A DNA stretch of 64,000 nucleotides from UBA5109 sp965661005 (GTDB lineage: Bacteria > Pseudomonadota > Gammaproteobacteria > Pseudomonadales > Pseudohongiellaceae), in NCBI GenBank assembly GCA_965661005.1, contig CBFICB010000004.1, positions 1-64,000 of the forward strand, given 5' to 3'. Below are positions 8,303 through 17,484 of the stretch, piece by piece. The notes beneath the pieces are model-generated. The model was given only the letters and a program-made list of their open reading frames with translations, searched no databases and was not told the DNA's origin. Position 1 is the stretch's first letter; the number at the start of each line of letters is the position of its first letter. A program made the position numbers and the translations under genes.

Positions 8303-9463
8303 ATGGCGTTATTTGAATATTTTCCGAATTATGTATGGAACTTATCAATTTCTATTGCAATGGAAAATGGTGGCAGGATTGGTGAAATCGTTGATATGTG
8401 TGAGCCTATTAAAAAGGCGGCAGATAACGGTGAAGATGCGGGGACTCAGGAATTTCACCGTGAATGGGTCAAGATGGCTGATAAATTAGCTGGATTGGCT
8501 GCTGAAGATGAAGAGCAAGGTCGCCTTTTTTCTGCGGGTACCAAACTTAAACGCGCCAGTATTTATTATGTAACTGCTGAGCGTATGCAAGGTCAGGGTT
8601 ATCCGGGGAGAATGGAAACATATAGGAAAGGGTTGGAAAGCTTTGCGAAAGGAACCAGCTTTGTTAAAGATAATGTTAAACGAGTCGAGATACCTTATGA
8701 CGATAATAAAGCACTCTCGGGCTATTTAACTATAGCTGAAGGTGAGGGCCCCAAACCAATTGTAATTTTTTGCAATGGGCTGGATAGCTGTAAAGAAATG
8801 CTTTGGCTGGGAGGCTTCCCCCTGGCGCTTGCCAAGCGCGGTATTAGTTGTCTTTGTGTGGATCAGCCAGGTACTGGTGAAGCCTTACGCTTACATGATA
8901 TTCCTGCAACTTTCGCCAGTGAAGAGTGGGCATCAGCCTGGGTAGATTGGTTAGAGCAACAAAGTTTTGTTGATTCACAAAAAATTGGTATGACTGGAAT
9001 ATCACTTGGTGGTCACTATGCGCCAAGAGCAGTTGCCTTTGAACCAAGGTTTGCTTCCGGAGCTGTATGGGGAGCGAATCATAATTGGGCAGAAGTGCAA
9101 CAAAAAAGAATTAACCGCGAAGGAGAAAATCCTGTTCCTCATTATTGGAACCATGTGTTCTGGGTCTTTGGCTGCAAAGATATGGAAGAATTTTTAGAGA
9201 AGTCTAAAGGCATGACTCTTAATGGTGTGATGGATAAAATTAAAGTTCCTTTTTTAGTGACGCATGGCGCTGAAGATAGGCAAATAAGTGTGGATTATGC
9301 TCAACAAAGTTATGATCAACTAGTCAATTCTCCTAATCGTCAATTAAAAATATTCACTCCTCGAGAGGGCGGTGTTGAGCATGTAGGGGCCGATAATATG
9401 TCGTTTGGTACTGACTATATTGCTGATTGGTTTGCAGAAACCTTAGGTGGCCATACCACATAA
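8303..9463 (+). CDS. Alpha/beta hydrolase of the DHPON-hydrolase/Yg1 type
   Basis: A 386-residue hydrolase with a long helical N-terminal region (1-125) before the alpha/beta core. The nucleophile is Ser234 (GMTGISLGG); THGAEDRQI supplies the likely acid and the VEHVGADN segment the histidine. The N-terminal helical extension is the hallmark of 2,6-dihydroxypseudooxynicotine hydrolase and fungal Yg1 polyketide-shortening hydrolases, which break C-C bonds; Wdyg1 is reported to release acetoacetate. Presence of acetoacetate-using enzymes in the same island makes a retro-Claisen role attractive, but this is inference. AAAGGTG precedes the ATG; the gap to the monooxygenase is 76 bp. Confidence 0.82.
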   Translation: MALFEYFPNYVWNLSISIAMENGGRIGEIVDMCEPIKKAADNGEDAGTQEFHREWVKMADKLAGLAAEDEEQGRLFSAGTKLKRASIYYVTAERMQGQGYPGRMETYRKGLESFAKGTSFVKDNVKRVEIPYDDNKALSGYLTIAEGEGPKPIVIFCNGLDSCKEMLWLGGFPLALAKRGISCLCVDQPGTGEALRLHDIPATFASEEWASAWVDWLEQQSFVDSQKIGMTGISLGGHYAPRAVAFEPRFASGAVWGANHNWAEVQQKRINREGENPVPHYWNHVFWVFGCKDMEEFLEKSKGMTLNGVMDKIKVPFLVTHGAEDRQISVDYAQQSYDQLVNSPNRQLKIFTPREGGVEHVGADNMSFGTDYIADWFAETLGGHTT

Positions 9464-9494
9464 CTAATCGTTAAATTTTGATAAGGAAAGAACT

Positions 9495-10274
9495 ATGCCA
9501 CGAAGATTTGTTGACCTTTCAATCTATCTAGAAAATGATGTGATCTCAGATCCACCTTTCATGAGGCCAGAAATTACCTACCAGACTCATCAAGAAACAG
9601 TTGAAGAAGCAGGAATCTTTTTTCCTGGTGTTACCGCAGAAGACTTTGCCGGAGGTGAGGGTTTCGCAGCAGCAGAAACTGTAAAGCTTACGACCCACAA
9701 CGGTACTCATTTAGATGCCCCCTGGCACTTTCATCCGACCATGGACGGTGGAAAGCCCTCGATAAGCATTGATGAAGTGCCTTTGGACTGGTGTTTTCGT
9801 CCCGGGATTAAACTGGATTTCAGGCACATGCCTGACGGTCATGTCGTGACTGCAGCCGAAGTCGAAGCCGAACTAGAAAGAGTCGGTGTTGAGGTGCAAC
9901 CCTATGATATCGTGTTGATAAACACCGCTGCGGGAAAAGCTCTGGGTGATCCAAATTTCGTTAATATTGGTTGCGGCATGGGTTACGAAGCCACGATGTA
10001 TTTACTGGAAAAAGGGGTAAAACTAACTGGCACTGATGCCTGGTCCTGGGATGCGCCTTTTTCGTATACCGCCGAAAAAGTTAAAGAGACTGGCGATACC
10101 TCCTTGATTTGGGAAGGTCATAAGGCTGGCAAGGACATCGGGTACTGTCATCTAGAGAAATTGCACAATTTGGAAGTATTGCCAGCGAATGGATTTACAG
10201 TTTGTTGTTTTCCCCACAAAATCAAAGGAGCTTCTGCTGGCTGGACCAGAGCAGTAGCAATTTTTGAGGATTAA
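9495..10274 (+). CDS. Cyclase-family (kynurenine formamidase-like) metal hydrolase
   Basis: This 259-residue protein carries the PF04199 'cyclase' signature: His68-x-G-T-His72-x-Asp74-x3-His78 (HNGTHLDAPWHF), the divalent-metal site of kynurenine formamidase and isatin hydrolase relatives. Members hydrolyse amides, lactones or cyclic ketones. Here, between a C-C hydrolase and a fumarylacetoacetase-family gene, a lactone or ring-opened ketone is more likely than formylkynurenine. No tryptophan-catabolic partner is nearby. It is 31 bp downstream of the hydrolase in the same operon, with AAGGAAAG as ribosome binding site. Confidence 0.85.
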   Translation: MPRRFVDLSIYLENDVISDPPFMRPEITYQTHQETVEEAGIFFPGVTAEDFAGGEGFAAAETVKLTTHNGTHLDAPWHFHPTMDGGKPSISIDEVPLDWCFRPGIKLDFRHMPDGHVVTAAEVEAELERVGVEVQPYDIVLINTAAGKALGDPNFVNIGCGMGYEATMYLLEKGVKLTGTDAWSWDAPFSYTAEKVKETGDTSLIWEGHKAGKDIGYCHLEKLHNLEVLPANGFTVCCFPHKIKGASAGWTRAVAIFED

Positions 10275-10281
10275 AAATAGT

Positions 10282-11247
10282 ATGAAATTAGCCACAATAA
10301 AAAATGCTACAGCTGATGGAAGGCTGATTGTCGTTTCTGTTGATGGCGCTCGTTATCTACCATCAAAAAACTATCAAACTATGCAGCAAGTAATTGAAAA
10401 CTGGAATGATGCATCAAGAGATTTAAATTCGGTAGCAGATCAATTGGCATCTGGTGCTGGAGATTCAACTGCAGGTTTAGATTATGCTTCGCCTTTACCC
10501 AGAGCCTGGCAATGGCTTGATGGTTCAGTATTTGCCAGTCATGGCGAGTTGATGCAAAAAGCTTTTCATATGGACCCAATCGACTACGACAAGCCTTTAA
10601 TGTACCAAGGGATGTCGCATATCTTTTATGGGCCCAGTGATGACATCCCTTTTGACAGTGAAGCTGATGGTATTGATTTTGAAGGGGAGTTTGGAGTCAT
10701 TGTAGACGATGTTCCTATGGGAGTTACTCCTGAGGAAGCGCTTTCACACATCAAGTTATTGGTACAAATAAATGATTGGTCTTTACGCACTATCGCACCT
10801 GTTGAAATGAAAACGGGTTTCGGCTGGATTCAGGCTAAACCGGCTTGTTCCATGGCACCATTTGCGATTACTCCAGATGAAGCAGGAGAAGCATGGAAAG
10901 ATGGACGGCTAGCGCTTGAGCTCCATACTCACTGGAACGAATCACATTTTGGACACCCTAACGGAGAGGCTATGGAAGTTGGATTTCATGACTTGATAGC
11001 TCATGCTGCTGCAACTCGGGATTTGTGCGCCGGAACCATTATTGGTTCAGGTACAGTTTCTAATGATAACTTCCGAGAGGTTGGCTCCAGTTGTATTGCG
11101 GAAAGACGCGGCATGGAGATCGTCGATAAAGGTGCGCCAGAAACCGCCTTTATGAAGTTTGGGGACACTGTTGAAATGCGAACCGATTGTCCTGAAGGAA
11201 CCTCTTTATTTGGTGATTTCAAACAAAAAGTTGTACAAAGCCAATGA
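10282..11247 (+). CDS. Fumarylacetoacetate hydrolase family protein
   Basis: Translation from the ATG at 10282 gives 321 residues; the frame is open from a TTG at 10264 but that overlaps the cyclase gene and lacks a better ribosome site, while GAGGATTA precedes the ATG. The C-terminal FAH domain holds the ExE metal ligands in DFEGEFGVIVDD and a matching Asp in QINDWSLR, plus the KPACSMAPFA block. Family members cleave fumarylacetoacetate or fumarylpyruvate, or decarboxylate and hydrate ring-cleavage products. With a GST in the opposite operon, an isomerase/hydrolase pair like that of homogentisate or gentisate catabolism is plausible. Confidence 0.88.
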   Translation: MKLATIKNATADGRLIVVSVDGARYLPSKNYQTMQQVIENWNDASRDLNSVADQLASGAGDSTAGLDYASPLPRAWQWLDGSVFASHGELMQKAFHMDPIDYDKPLMYQGMSHIFYGPSDDIPFDSEADGIDFEGEFGVIVDDVPMGVTPEEALSHIKLLVQINDWSLRTIAPVEMKTGFGWIQAKPACSMAPFAITPDEAGEAWKDGRLALELHTHWNESHFGHPNGEAMEVGFHDLIAHAAATRDLCAGTIIGSGTVSNDNFREVGSSCIAERRGMEIVDKGAPETAFMKFGDTVEMRTDCPEGTSLFGDFKQKVVQSQ

Positions 11248-11750
11248 GTGAAAATCCCCATTCAGATGATGCAGCTCCTATCAGACGAGTCGTAACCGGG
11301 CATAATTCTGATGGTCGTGCGGTTGTTCGATCAGACGACACCTTCCAGCCTGAAGTAATTCCCACGGGTGATGCCTCCTTTTCCTTGTTATGGACGACGG
11401 CTGAAGTTCCTGCAAACAATAATGATGAAACTGATGGGCGTGACCGTGAAGCCGGTCTTACGATAAAACAAGGTTCAGTGCTTCGAGTCGTTGATATGTT
11501 GCCGGGTGGTGTGTCTCCCATGCATCGATCCAATAGCATAGATTACGGCATCGTTCTGCACGGCTCGGTAGAACTTGAACTGGATGATGGTGAAAAACGT
11601 GTGCTCAAGGCGGGTGATGTCTGTGTGCAAAGAGGAACAGTTCACTTATGGAGAACCGTCGGTGATAAGCCTTGTCGTATAATTTTCGTCTTAACTGAAG
11701 CGTCACCTTATGTGCATGAGGGTAAAGCTTTCCCGGAAGTGTCCGTTTAA
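11244..11750 (+). CDS. Cupin-domain protein
   Basis: A 168-residue single-domain cupin. The core runs from about 88 to 150, with MLPGGVSPMHRSNSIDYGIVLHGSVELELDDGE as the first motif and GDVCVQRGTVHLWR as the second; metal-binding His residues are present at both. It overlaps the FAH gene by 4 bp (ATGA), so the two are translationally coupled. Cupins of this sort in catabolic clusters act as dioxygenases, isomerases or accessory proteins; which applies here is not determinable. There is no signal peptide. Confidence 0.8.
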   Translation: MSENPHSDDAAPIRRVVTGHNSDGRAVVRSDDTFQPEVIPTGDASFSLLWTTAEVPANNNDETDGRDREAGLTIKQGSVLRVVDMLPGGVSPMHRSNSIDYGIVLHGSVELELDDGEKRVLKAGDVCVQRGTVHLWRTVGDKPCRIIFVLTEASPYVHEGKAFPEVSV

Positions 11751-11810
11751 ATTTAGCCTGGGATTTATTATTCAAAAAAAATATTAAGTGCAGCCAAAGG
11801 TTTTTGATTC

Positions 11811-12641
11811 ATGAGTTTTAAATTTATTCCCGAAAAAATGTACCGTATGCCCGTACAGTTTGGCCCAGGTCTAGGGCCAAGACAACTGCCAGAGGGGCGT
11901 GATTTCAATTTTGAGAAAGCTCCTAGAACTAAGACCTTGAGCCTTTCTTTTCTTTCCAATTCCGATCAATTAAGAGCATTGTTGCCTGATTGTTTTAGCC
12001 TGGGTGATGAGCCAATAGTTTCTATATTTGCAAGTCAAATGACCGGTGTTGACTGGTTAGCAGGGCGAGGCTACTCAATGGTTGGAGTTAATTTCCCAGC
12101 CAGGTTCTCTGGCAAGGTTGATAAGGTGGAAGGTTCTTTTTTGTGTGTTCTGTTTGAAAACATGTGTGAACCAATTATTACTGGAAGGGAAGAGCTGGGT
12201 TTTTCCAAAGTTTATGCAGAAATTGCCGGGCCGGTCATCTTAGATGATAAGGCAAAGGTTTCTGTTAGCTGGCATGGATTCAATTTCCTTGATATCAAGC
12301 TTAATAAGTTGGTTGAACAGCCGGTCGAGGCTATGGGTAATTCAGGAAAAGTTAGTGATGGTGAGTTGCATTACAAATACATGCCCAAAACCGGAGACTG
12401 GGGTAGTTCTGATGTTGAATACCCGACAATTACACCCACTTCATGTAATAAAGGGCGTGTTCTTAAAAACTTTAAAGGTGAGGGCTCGTTATCGTGGAAT
12501 AAAGCGCAATGGGAAGATCTGCCTACTTTATATAATATTGTGAACACACTTGCGGATCTTGAAGTTGTTGAGTATCTAGGTGCCTCTCTTTCATATACAG
12601 AAGGAACAAAAGATCTTCGTGAGCAAAGAATATTATATTAA
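11811..12641 (+). CDS. Acetoacetate decarboxylase-like protein
   Basis: A 276-residue member of the acetoacetate decarboxylase (ADC) fold. The stretch PIITGREELGFSK at 121-133 matches the family's catalytic segment, with Lys133 in the position of the Schiff-base lysine; the second adjacent lysine of classical ADC (KK) is replaced by Val134. ADC-like proteins also include aldolase-dehydratases, so it may process another beta-keto acid. It follows the cupin by 60 bp and precedes the transporter. If true ADC activity exists, it would compete with acetoacetyl-CoA synthetase for acetoacetate. Confidence 0.75.
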   Translation: MSFKFIPEKMYRMPVQFGPGLGPRQLPEGRDFNFEKAPRTKTLSLSFLSNSDQLRALLPDCFSLGDEPIVSIFASQMTGVDWLAGRGYSMVGVNFPARFSGKVDKVEGSFLCVLFENMCEPIITGREELGFSKVYAEIAGPVILDDKAKVSVSWHGFNFLDIKLNKLVEQPVEAMGNSGKVSDGELHYKYMPKTGDWGSSDVEYPTITPTSCNKGRVLKNFKGEGSLSWNKAQWEDLPTLYNIVNTLADLEVVEYLGASLSYTEGTKDLREQRILY

Positions 12642-12697
12642 GCAATTTATTTTGCTTATAAAAAATCATAAGAGTTTTTATACTTCAAGTGGTTGCA

Positions 12698-13822
12698 ATG
12701 AGTAACAAAATTGGATGGGCTGCGATAACAGCACTTGTTGTTGCGCATGTTGTAGGAATGATTGATCTTGTCGCATTACCAGTCTGGGTTGGTGCGCTGG
12801 TTGAACGATATGACTTTAGTCCCCAGAAAGCAGGTGGTCTTGCTACATTATTTCTGCTGAGTGCTACCGCAGCGAGCATGGTTGTAGCGCCAAAATTTGT
12901 TCATCTCAATCAACGACTTTTTGCAACAATTGGCTTTGCTTGTGCAGGCTTGGTATTTTTTATTGCCGTCAGCCAGTCAGCCTACACAATACTTGCTGCT
13001 TTGCATATGCTGGCTGGTATCTCCGTGGGGGTGGCTCTTTCTATGGTGCATGGCACTATATCGCATAGTGCAAACCCGCATAGATTATATGCTATTGCCA
13101 GCATTGCCTTGGGATTGTTTGGGATCATCTTTCTTGGAGCGGTACCTCAAATTCTGATTGCATTTGGTGGTTCAGCTTTGTTCATCGTGTTTGGAAGCTT
13201 AATGCTAATTGCAGCGCTAACGAGTGGCTTGTTTTTTCAAAACCCTGTAGATGATTTAAGCCAGATAGAAGTAAAACCATTTAGTCGTGCTGTTTGGCTG
13301 GTTATTTTTGGTATCAGCTTAATGACATTCAATCAGGCAATGGTGTTTTCTTTTGTTGAGGTTATTGGTGGTACACGATCTTTTTCACAAGGGCAGGTTC
13401 AGGCAGTACTGGTTGCACTTGGCGTGGTTAATTTTTTGGTACCTGCACCGATGGCAGCGTTTTTGCAAAGACGCTTAAATCCTCATCTGGTCACACAAAT
13501 AGGACCTGCCGTTCAGGGCCTGTTAGCTCTGATTGTGACTATGGCGGCCAGTTTTCAATTTTGGGCTCCAGCGACAGCGGTGTTTGTTGCCGTGCTCATT
13601 TTTACCCACACCTTTGCTTTTGGCCTGCTTTCGCATCTGGATAAAACAGGACGCGCAGCCTCTGCAACGCCGGCTATGGCAATGTGTGGCGCAGGATTAG
13701 GCCCAGTCATCGGAGGGGCTCTTGGTCAAAACTTTGGCTTTGGAGCGCTTGGTATCACAGCACTTTGTATAAGTATAATTGCCATTATAATCTTTACTAA
13801 AGCCAGAAGTGCTGCTCAATAA
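12698..13822 (+). CDS. MFS transporter
   Basis: This protein of about 374 residues is almost entirely hydrophobic, with roughly 12 predicted membrane spans and a central loop near residue 185 (FQNPVDDLSQIEVKP). The pattern is that of the major facilitator superfamily, short form. As last gene of the rightward operon it probably imports the aromatic substrate or exports an intermediate. The ATG at 12698 is chosen; an in-frame GTG at 12689 is equally close and neither has a strong ribosome binding site. Confidence 0.82.
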   Translation: MSNKIGWAAITALVVAHVVGMIDLVALPVWVGALVERYDFSPQKAGGLATLFLLSATAASMVVAPKFVHLNQRLFATIGFACAGLVFFIAVSQSAYTILAALHMLAGISVGVALSMVHGTISHSANPHRLYAIASIALGLFGIIFLGAVPQILIAFGGSALFIVFGSLMLIAALTSGLFFQNPVDDLSQIEVKPFSRAVWLVIFGISLMTFNQAMVFSFVEVIGGTRSFSQGQVQAVLVALGVVNFLVPAPMAAFLQRRLNPHLVTQIGPAVQGLLALIVTMAASFQFWAPATAVFVAVLIFTHTFAFGLLSHLDKTGRAASATPAMAMCGAGLGPVIGGALGQNFGFGALGITALCISIIAIIIFTKARSAAQ

Positions 13823-14083
13823 TCCTAAGCTTATCTATTCAATAGTTTTGGATTTAGATATAGAGATAAAAATGGCAACTTTATTTTTTGGGTGTAAAAA
13901 TAGCTTTTGAAATTTCAATAAAATATCAATACGCATTCAGGATATGATGTTAGGTTTAAAAGTTACGAAATCATCTGGTTCAATCATATCCATGAGCTTT
14001 CATTTTGAAAACTCGTCGTCTTGTTTATTTCTGCCATTACGGCATAAATTAACAGCCAGTCATACTCTCTGCTGGATTCACTC

Positions 14084-15016
14084 TTGAATATTGTTGCCGA
14101 TATAGGAGGCACGAATGTCCGCTTTGCCGTTGTAGAAGTAGGCAGTTTATCGCTGTCGAAAGTGCTGGTTTTTCCCTGCTCCGCTTTCTCAAGCCTGGAT
14201 GAAGCTATTAAGCATTATGCCGACAAGATTGATATAAAAAATATTTCAGGAATTTGCTTGGCTGTTCCCGGACCAGTCGATTTTAATCATATCGAATTGC
14301 CTAATAATCAGTGGGTAGTTGATAGCAATAATTTGCAGCAGATTTTTGATGCCAATATTTCACTTGTTAATGATTACAGTGCACAGTTATTGAGTCTGGA
14401 TTTGCTGGAGGCAAAAGATTTTTTTTGGATAGGTGATCCCAGACCAGAAAGAGGTTTGGTAAAAGCAGTTCTTGGTGCCGGTACTGGATTCGGTGCAGCT
14501 ATTCTTTCACAAAGTGGTGACATTCTTCCTTCTGAAGCAGGTCATATAAATTTTGCGCCGACTAATCCTCATGAAATTGAACTTTTGCAATTGCTTTGGC
14601 AGCGTTACGAAAGAGTGTCTGTAGAGAGACTGCTTTCAGGGCCGGGTTTAAGTAATCTCTACTGGGCCAATAGTTTGCTTATGGGGCAGGAACGAGAATA
14701 CAAAGCAGAAGAAGTCTACGAGCTTATTTTGCAAGAAGATGAATGTGCCTTACGCTCACTTGAGGATTTTACAGCTATCTATGGCTCGGTGGCTGGTGAT
14801 ATTGCTATCGCCAGTGGTGCTCTTGGTGGGGTGTATTTGTCTGGTGGAATTATGCCTAGATTAATTACACGAATGAATACACAATTGTTTCGTCAGCGTT
14901 TTAATGACAAAGGCAGGTTTAGTGAGTATTGTTCTAAAATTCCTGTCGCGCTTGTACTTAATGATTTTCCTGGCTTATTGGGCGCAGCAATAACGATGAA
15001 GGTAAATTTAAAATAA
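14084..15016 (+). CDS. glk: Glucokinase
   Basis: A 310-residue ROK-unrelated glucokinase of the E. coli Glk type. The N-terminal phosphate-binding ADIGGTNVRFA (5-15), the GAGTGFGAA adenosine-binding segment, SEAGHINFAP sugar-binding block and LSGPGLSNLY are all present. It phosphorylates glucose in the cytoplasm with ATP. The start is a TTG, since the conserved N-terminus begins directly there and no upstream ATG gives a better fit. It stands alone, 261 bp after the aromatic operon and on the same strand; no terminator is visible between them. Confidence 0.88.
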   Translation: MNIVADIGGTNVRFAVVEVGSLSLSKVLVFPCSAFSSLDEAIKHYADKIDIKNISGICLAVPGPVDFNHIELPNNQWVVDSNNLQQIFDANISLVNDYSAQLLSLDLLEAKDFFWIGDPRPERGLVKAVLGAGTGFGAAILSQSGDILPSEAGHINFAPTNPHEIELLQLLWQRYERVSVERLLSGPGLSNLYWANSLLMGQEREYKAEEVYELILQEDECALRSLEDFTAIYGSVAGDIAIASGALGGVYLSGGIMPRLITRMNTQLFRQRFNDKGRFSEYCSKIPVALVLNDFPGLLGAAITMKVNLK

Positions 15017-15159
15017 TAAGACCTGTTTATGTTTTTTAATATGCTCTTTTAAGACCAAAGCATTTTTATCACTGAGTCATTATGCCCATAATACAAAAAT
15101 TACTTAAAAGATAATTAAAAGGTTTATTTATCTAAGTACCAAACTTTATGAGGTTAATT

Positions 15160-16014
15160 ATGTTTAAACACAAAATTTTAGTACTGATTCTTGGTTTGCT
15201 TCCTTTTTCGTTGCAGGCTCAGATTATGCAAGGCCTTTCTGAGCATACACTTCGCTCGAATGGTGTAGAGCGTAGCTATATGTTGTATGTACCAGACAAT
15301 GCGAGTGCTGAAGGAGCGCCTCTGGTTTTTAGTTTTCATGGTTCTGGCGGAGTGCCACAACAGCAGATTAATATCAGTGGTTTTGATCAGCTATCAGATC
15401 TCTTTGGTTTTATCAGTGTCTTTCCTGCCGGAGCATATACCAATACTGTGACTGTACGCAGCTGGAATGCCAATATTGATGAAGGGGTAGATGATGTTCA
15501 ATTCACTAGAGATATTATTGAAGATGTCTCAAGCAAAGTAGCTATCGACAGAAAGCGTATATATGCCTCAGGGTTTTCCGGTGGCGCCCGCATGAGTAGC
15601 CGCCTGGCTTGTGAACTTTCCGATATTCTGGCTGCTGCTGCACCTGTGGACGGTATACAATATCCTGATGGCTGCACACTCAAGCGGCCTATTCCTATGC
15701 TGAGTTTCCATGGCAAAGCCGACCAGACTAATCATTATGTACTCAGCCCTGACTCAAGGCCCTATTGGCGTATGGGTGTTGAAACTGCTATTGATAAGTG
15801 GAGGCAGGCCAATGCCTGTTCGATGAAAAATGATGCAGACCGCATTTCCCAGGAGGTCACCTTTTATCAATGGTCAGATTGTCTGGGAGCTGCTGAAATT
15901 CAGTTTTATCTTACTGATAATGGAGGTCACACCTGGCCTGGCGCAGATGATAATGAAGATATTAATGCCAGCGAGTTAATTTGGGAGTTTTTTAGTCGTC
16001 ACAGTTTGCCTTGA
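15160..16014 (+). CDS. Secreted LpqC-like esterase / PHB depolymerase family
   Basis: The ATG at 15160 gives 284 residues starting MFKHKILVLILGLLPFSLQAQ, a signal peptide; an ATG four codons upstream is in frame but weaker. The oxyanion block SFHGSGG, nucleophile in ASGFSGGARMS, and C-terminal histidine in NGGHTWPG define the polyhydroxybutyrate depolymerase/feruloyl esterase LpqC family. It should hydrolyse esters in the periplasm or outside the cell; feruloyl-type phenolic esters would fit the phenol-degrading clusters nearby, but polyester substrates are equally possible. Confidence 0.85.
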   Translation: MFKHKILVLILGLLPFSLQAQIMQGLSEHTLRSNGVERSYMLYVPDNASAEGAPLVFSFHGSGGVPQQQINISGFDQLSDLFGFISVFPAGAYTNTVTVRSWNANIDEGVDDVQFTRDIIEDVSSKVAIDRKRIYASGFSGGARMSSRLACELSDILAAAAPVDGIQYPDGCTLKRPIPMLSFHGKADQTNHYVLSPDSRPYWRMGVETAIDKWRQANACSMKNDADRISQEVTFYQWSDCLGAAEIQFYLTDNGGHTWPGADDNEDINASELIWEFFSRHSLP

Positions 16015-16069
16015 TTGTTTTTTAAGAGAATATGCTAACTCATTGGCTTATGTAATCTACGGAACCCTA

Positions 16070-16080
16070 ATGATTATCAT
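16070..16080. promoter_or_regulatory. Fur-family-like palindrome upstream of the MetE-like gene
   Basis: The 11-bp perfect palindrome ATGATTATCAT contains an ATTATCA half that matches the Fur consensus half-site; the other half is degenerate. It lies 120 bp upstream of the MetE-like gene. A 41-codon reading frame (16070-16195) begins inside it. Regulation by Fur or Zur is only a suggestion. Confidence 0.25.
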
Positions 16081-16199
16081 CGACTTCACTGCGGATTTTG
16101 CTGCTGGTGGTGGCAGGAGTTACCAAAAGGCTGGTGCAGAAAACACGTTAACTACAGCCCCGGCACCCTTCAAAACTACCTTATCCAGGAAATAGAGAC

Positions 16200-17315
16200 A
16201 TGATGAAAAAACCTCCTTTTCGAGCTGATCATGTTGGTAGTTTTTTGCGACCTGCACGATTGATTGAAGCACGTGAAAAGTTCTTTTCGAATCAATTAGA
16301 GGCTGGTGATTTACGGGCTATTGAAGATGAATGCATCAGCGAGCTTGTCAGCAAACAAGAGCAGGTAGGACTTAAAGGCATTACTGATGGCGAATTTCGT
16401 CGAACTTTTTTTCATGTGGACTTTCTGGAACAATTAGATGGCGTCACCGTGACGTATGGAGATTTTTCGTCAAAGTTCCAAAAAGATGATGGCACTGAAG
16501 TAGGCTTTCGTCCGCCCACGATGCATGTTGACACCAAAATACAACATACCAGACCAATTCAGGGTGCTGACTTTGATTATCTGAAATCTCAAGTGAGCCA
16601 AAGCCCTAAAGTAAGTATACCTGCTCCGTCGATGTTACATTTTCGAGGCGGACGGAAGGGGATCAGTGAGACTGTTTATCCTGATCTTGAGCAATTCTAT
16701 GAAGATTTAAGTGCTGCTTATGCAAAGGAAATAGCCGATTTGGCTGCTAGAGGTTGTCGCTATCTGCAAATGGACGATACTAACCTGGCTTATTTGTGTG
16801 ATCCGGAAATTCGTCAAAATACTCTAGATCGTGGCGATGAGCCAGACGAATTGACGCATTTATACTGTCGCATGGTCAATGATGCCATTAAAGATCGACC
16901 AGATGATATGTGCATCAGCGTACATTTGTGCCGTGGGAATTTCAAAAGCGCATGGGTCGCTCAGGGAGGCTATGAGCCTGTAGCAGATATTTTATTAAAT
17001 GAAATGAATATTGATGGCTTTTTTCTTGAATACGATGATGAGCGATCAGGCGATTTTGCGCCACTTCGTTTCTTACCCAAAGATAAACAGGTCGTTCTGG
17101 GTCTGATGAGTTCAAAGTTAAGCGCCGTTGAAAGCAAAGATGAAATAATTCAGCGCATTAATGAAGCTGCCGAGTTTGCACCGCTGGATCAACTGTCTCT
17201 AAGTCATCAGTGCGGTTTCTCCTCAACTTCGCATGGTAATGATATTGGTGAAGAAGACCAATGGCGCAAACTGGAACGCTGCGTTGAAATCAGCCGTGAA
17301 GTTTGGGGTGACTAA
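16200..17315 (+). CDS. MetE C-terminal-domain-like methyltransferase (YxjG/YxjH type)
   Basis: This 371-residue protein corresponds to the C-terminal catalytic barrel of cobalamin-independent methionine synthase only; MetE itself is about 755 residues. Marker segments are the opening FRADHVGSFLRP, ITDGEFRR, YLQMDDTNLAYL, VHLCRGN (His and Cys zinc ligands) and LSHQCGFSS (second Cys). Such short homologs are annotated as 5-methyltetrahydropteroyltriglutamate-homocysteine methyltransferases, but several have other methyl donors or S-compounds as substrates. GGAAATAGAG precedes the start. It is probably monocistronic. Confidence 0.85.
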   Translation: MMKKPPFRADHVGSFLRPARLIEAREKFFSNQLEAGDLRAIEDECISELVSKQEQVGLKGITDGEFRRTFFHVDFLEQLDGVTVTYGDFSSKFQKDDGTEVGFRPPTMHVDTKIQHTRPIQGADFDYLKSQVSQSPKVSIPAPSMLHFRGGRKGISETVYPDLEQFYEDLSAAYAKEIADLAARGCRYLQMDDTNLAYLCDPEIRQNTLDRGDEPDELTHLYCRMVNDAIKDRPDDMCISVHLCRGNFKSAWVAQGGYEPVADILLNEMNIDGFFLEYDDERSGDFAPLRFLPKDKQVVLGLMSSKLSAVESKDEIIQRINEAAEFAPLDQLSLSHQCGFSSTSHGNDIGEEDQWRKLERCVEISREVWGD

Positions 17316-17484
17316 GAGAGACACATAGTACGGTGAGTTTTATAATTTACTTCTAGTCTGACCTAGGTCTTAGCCTGGAAAGATTTCACGAATGACCCAT
17401 TTCTTAAATTACTTGGAGCTGTATTGTTGTCATAAACTCATTAAAATAACGGCAAAACAAAAATTAAAAAATAAAAGGTCTGTT

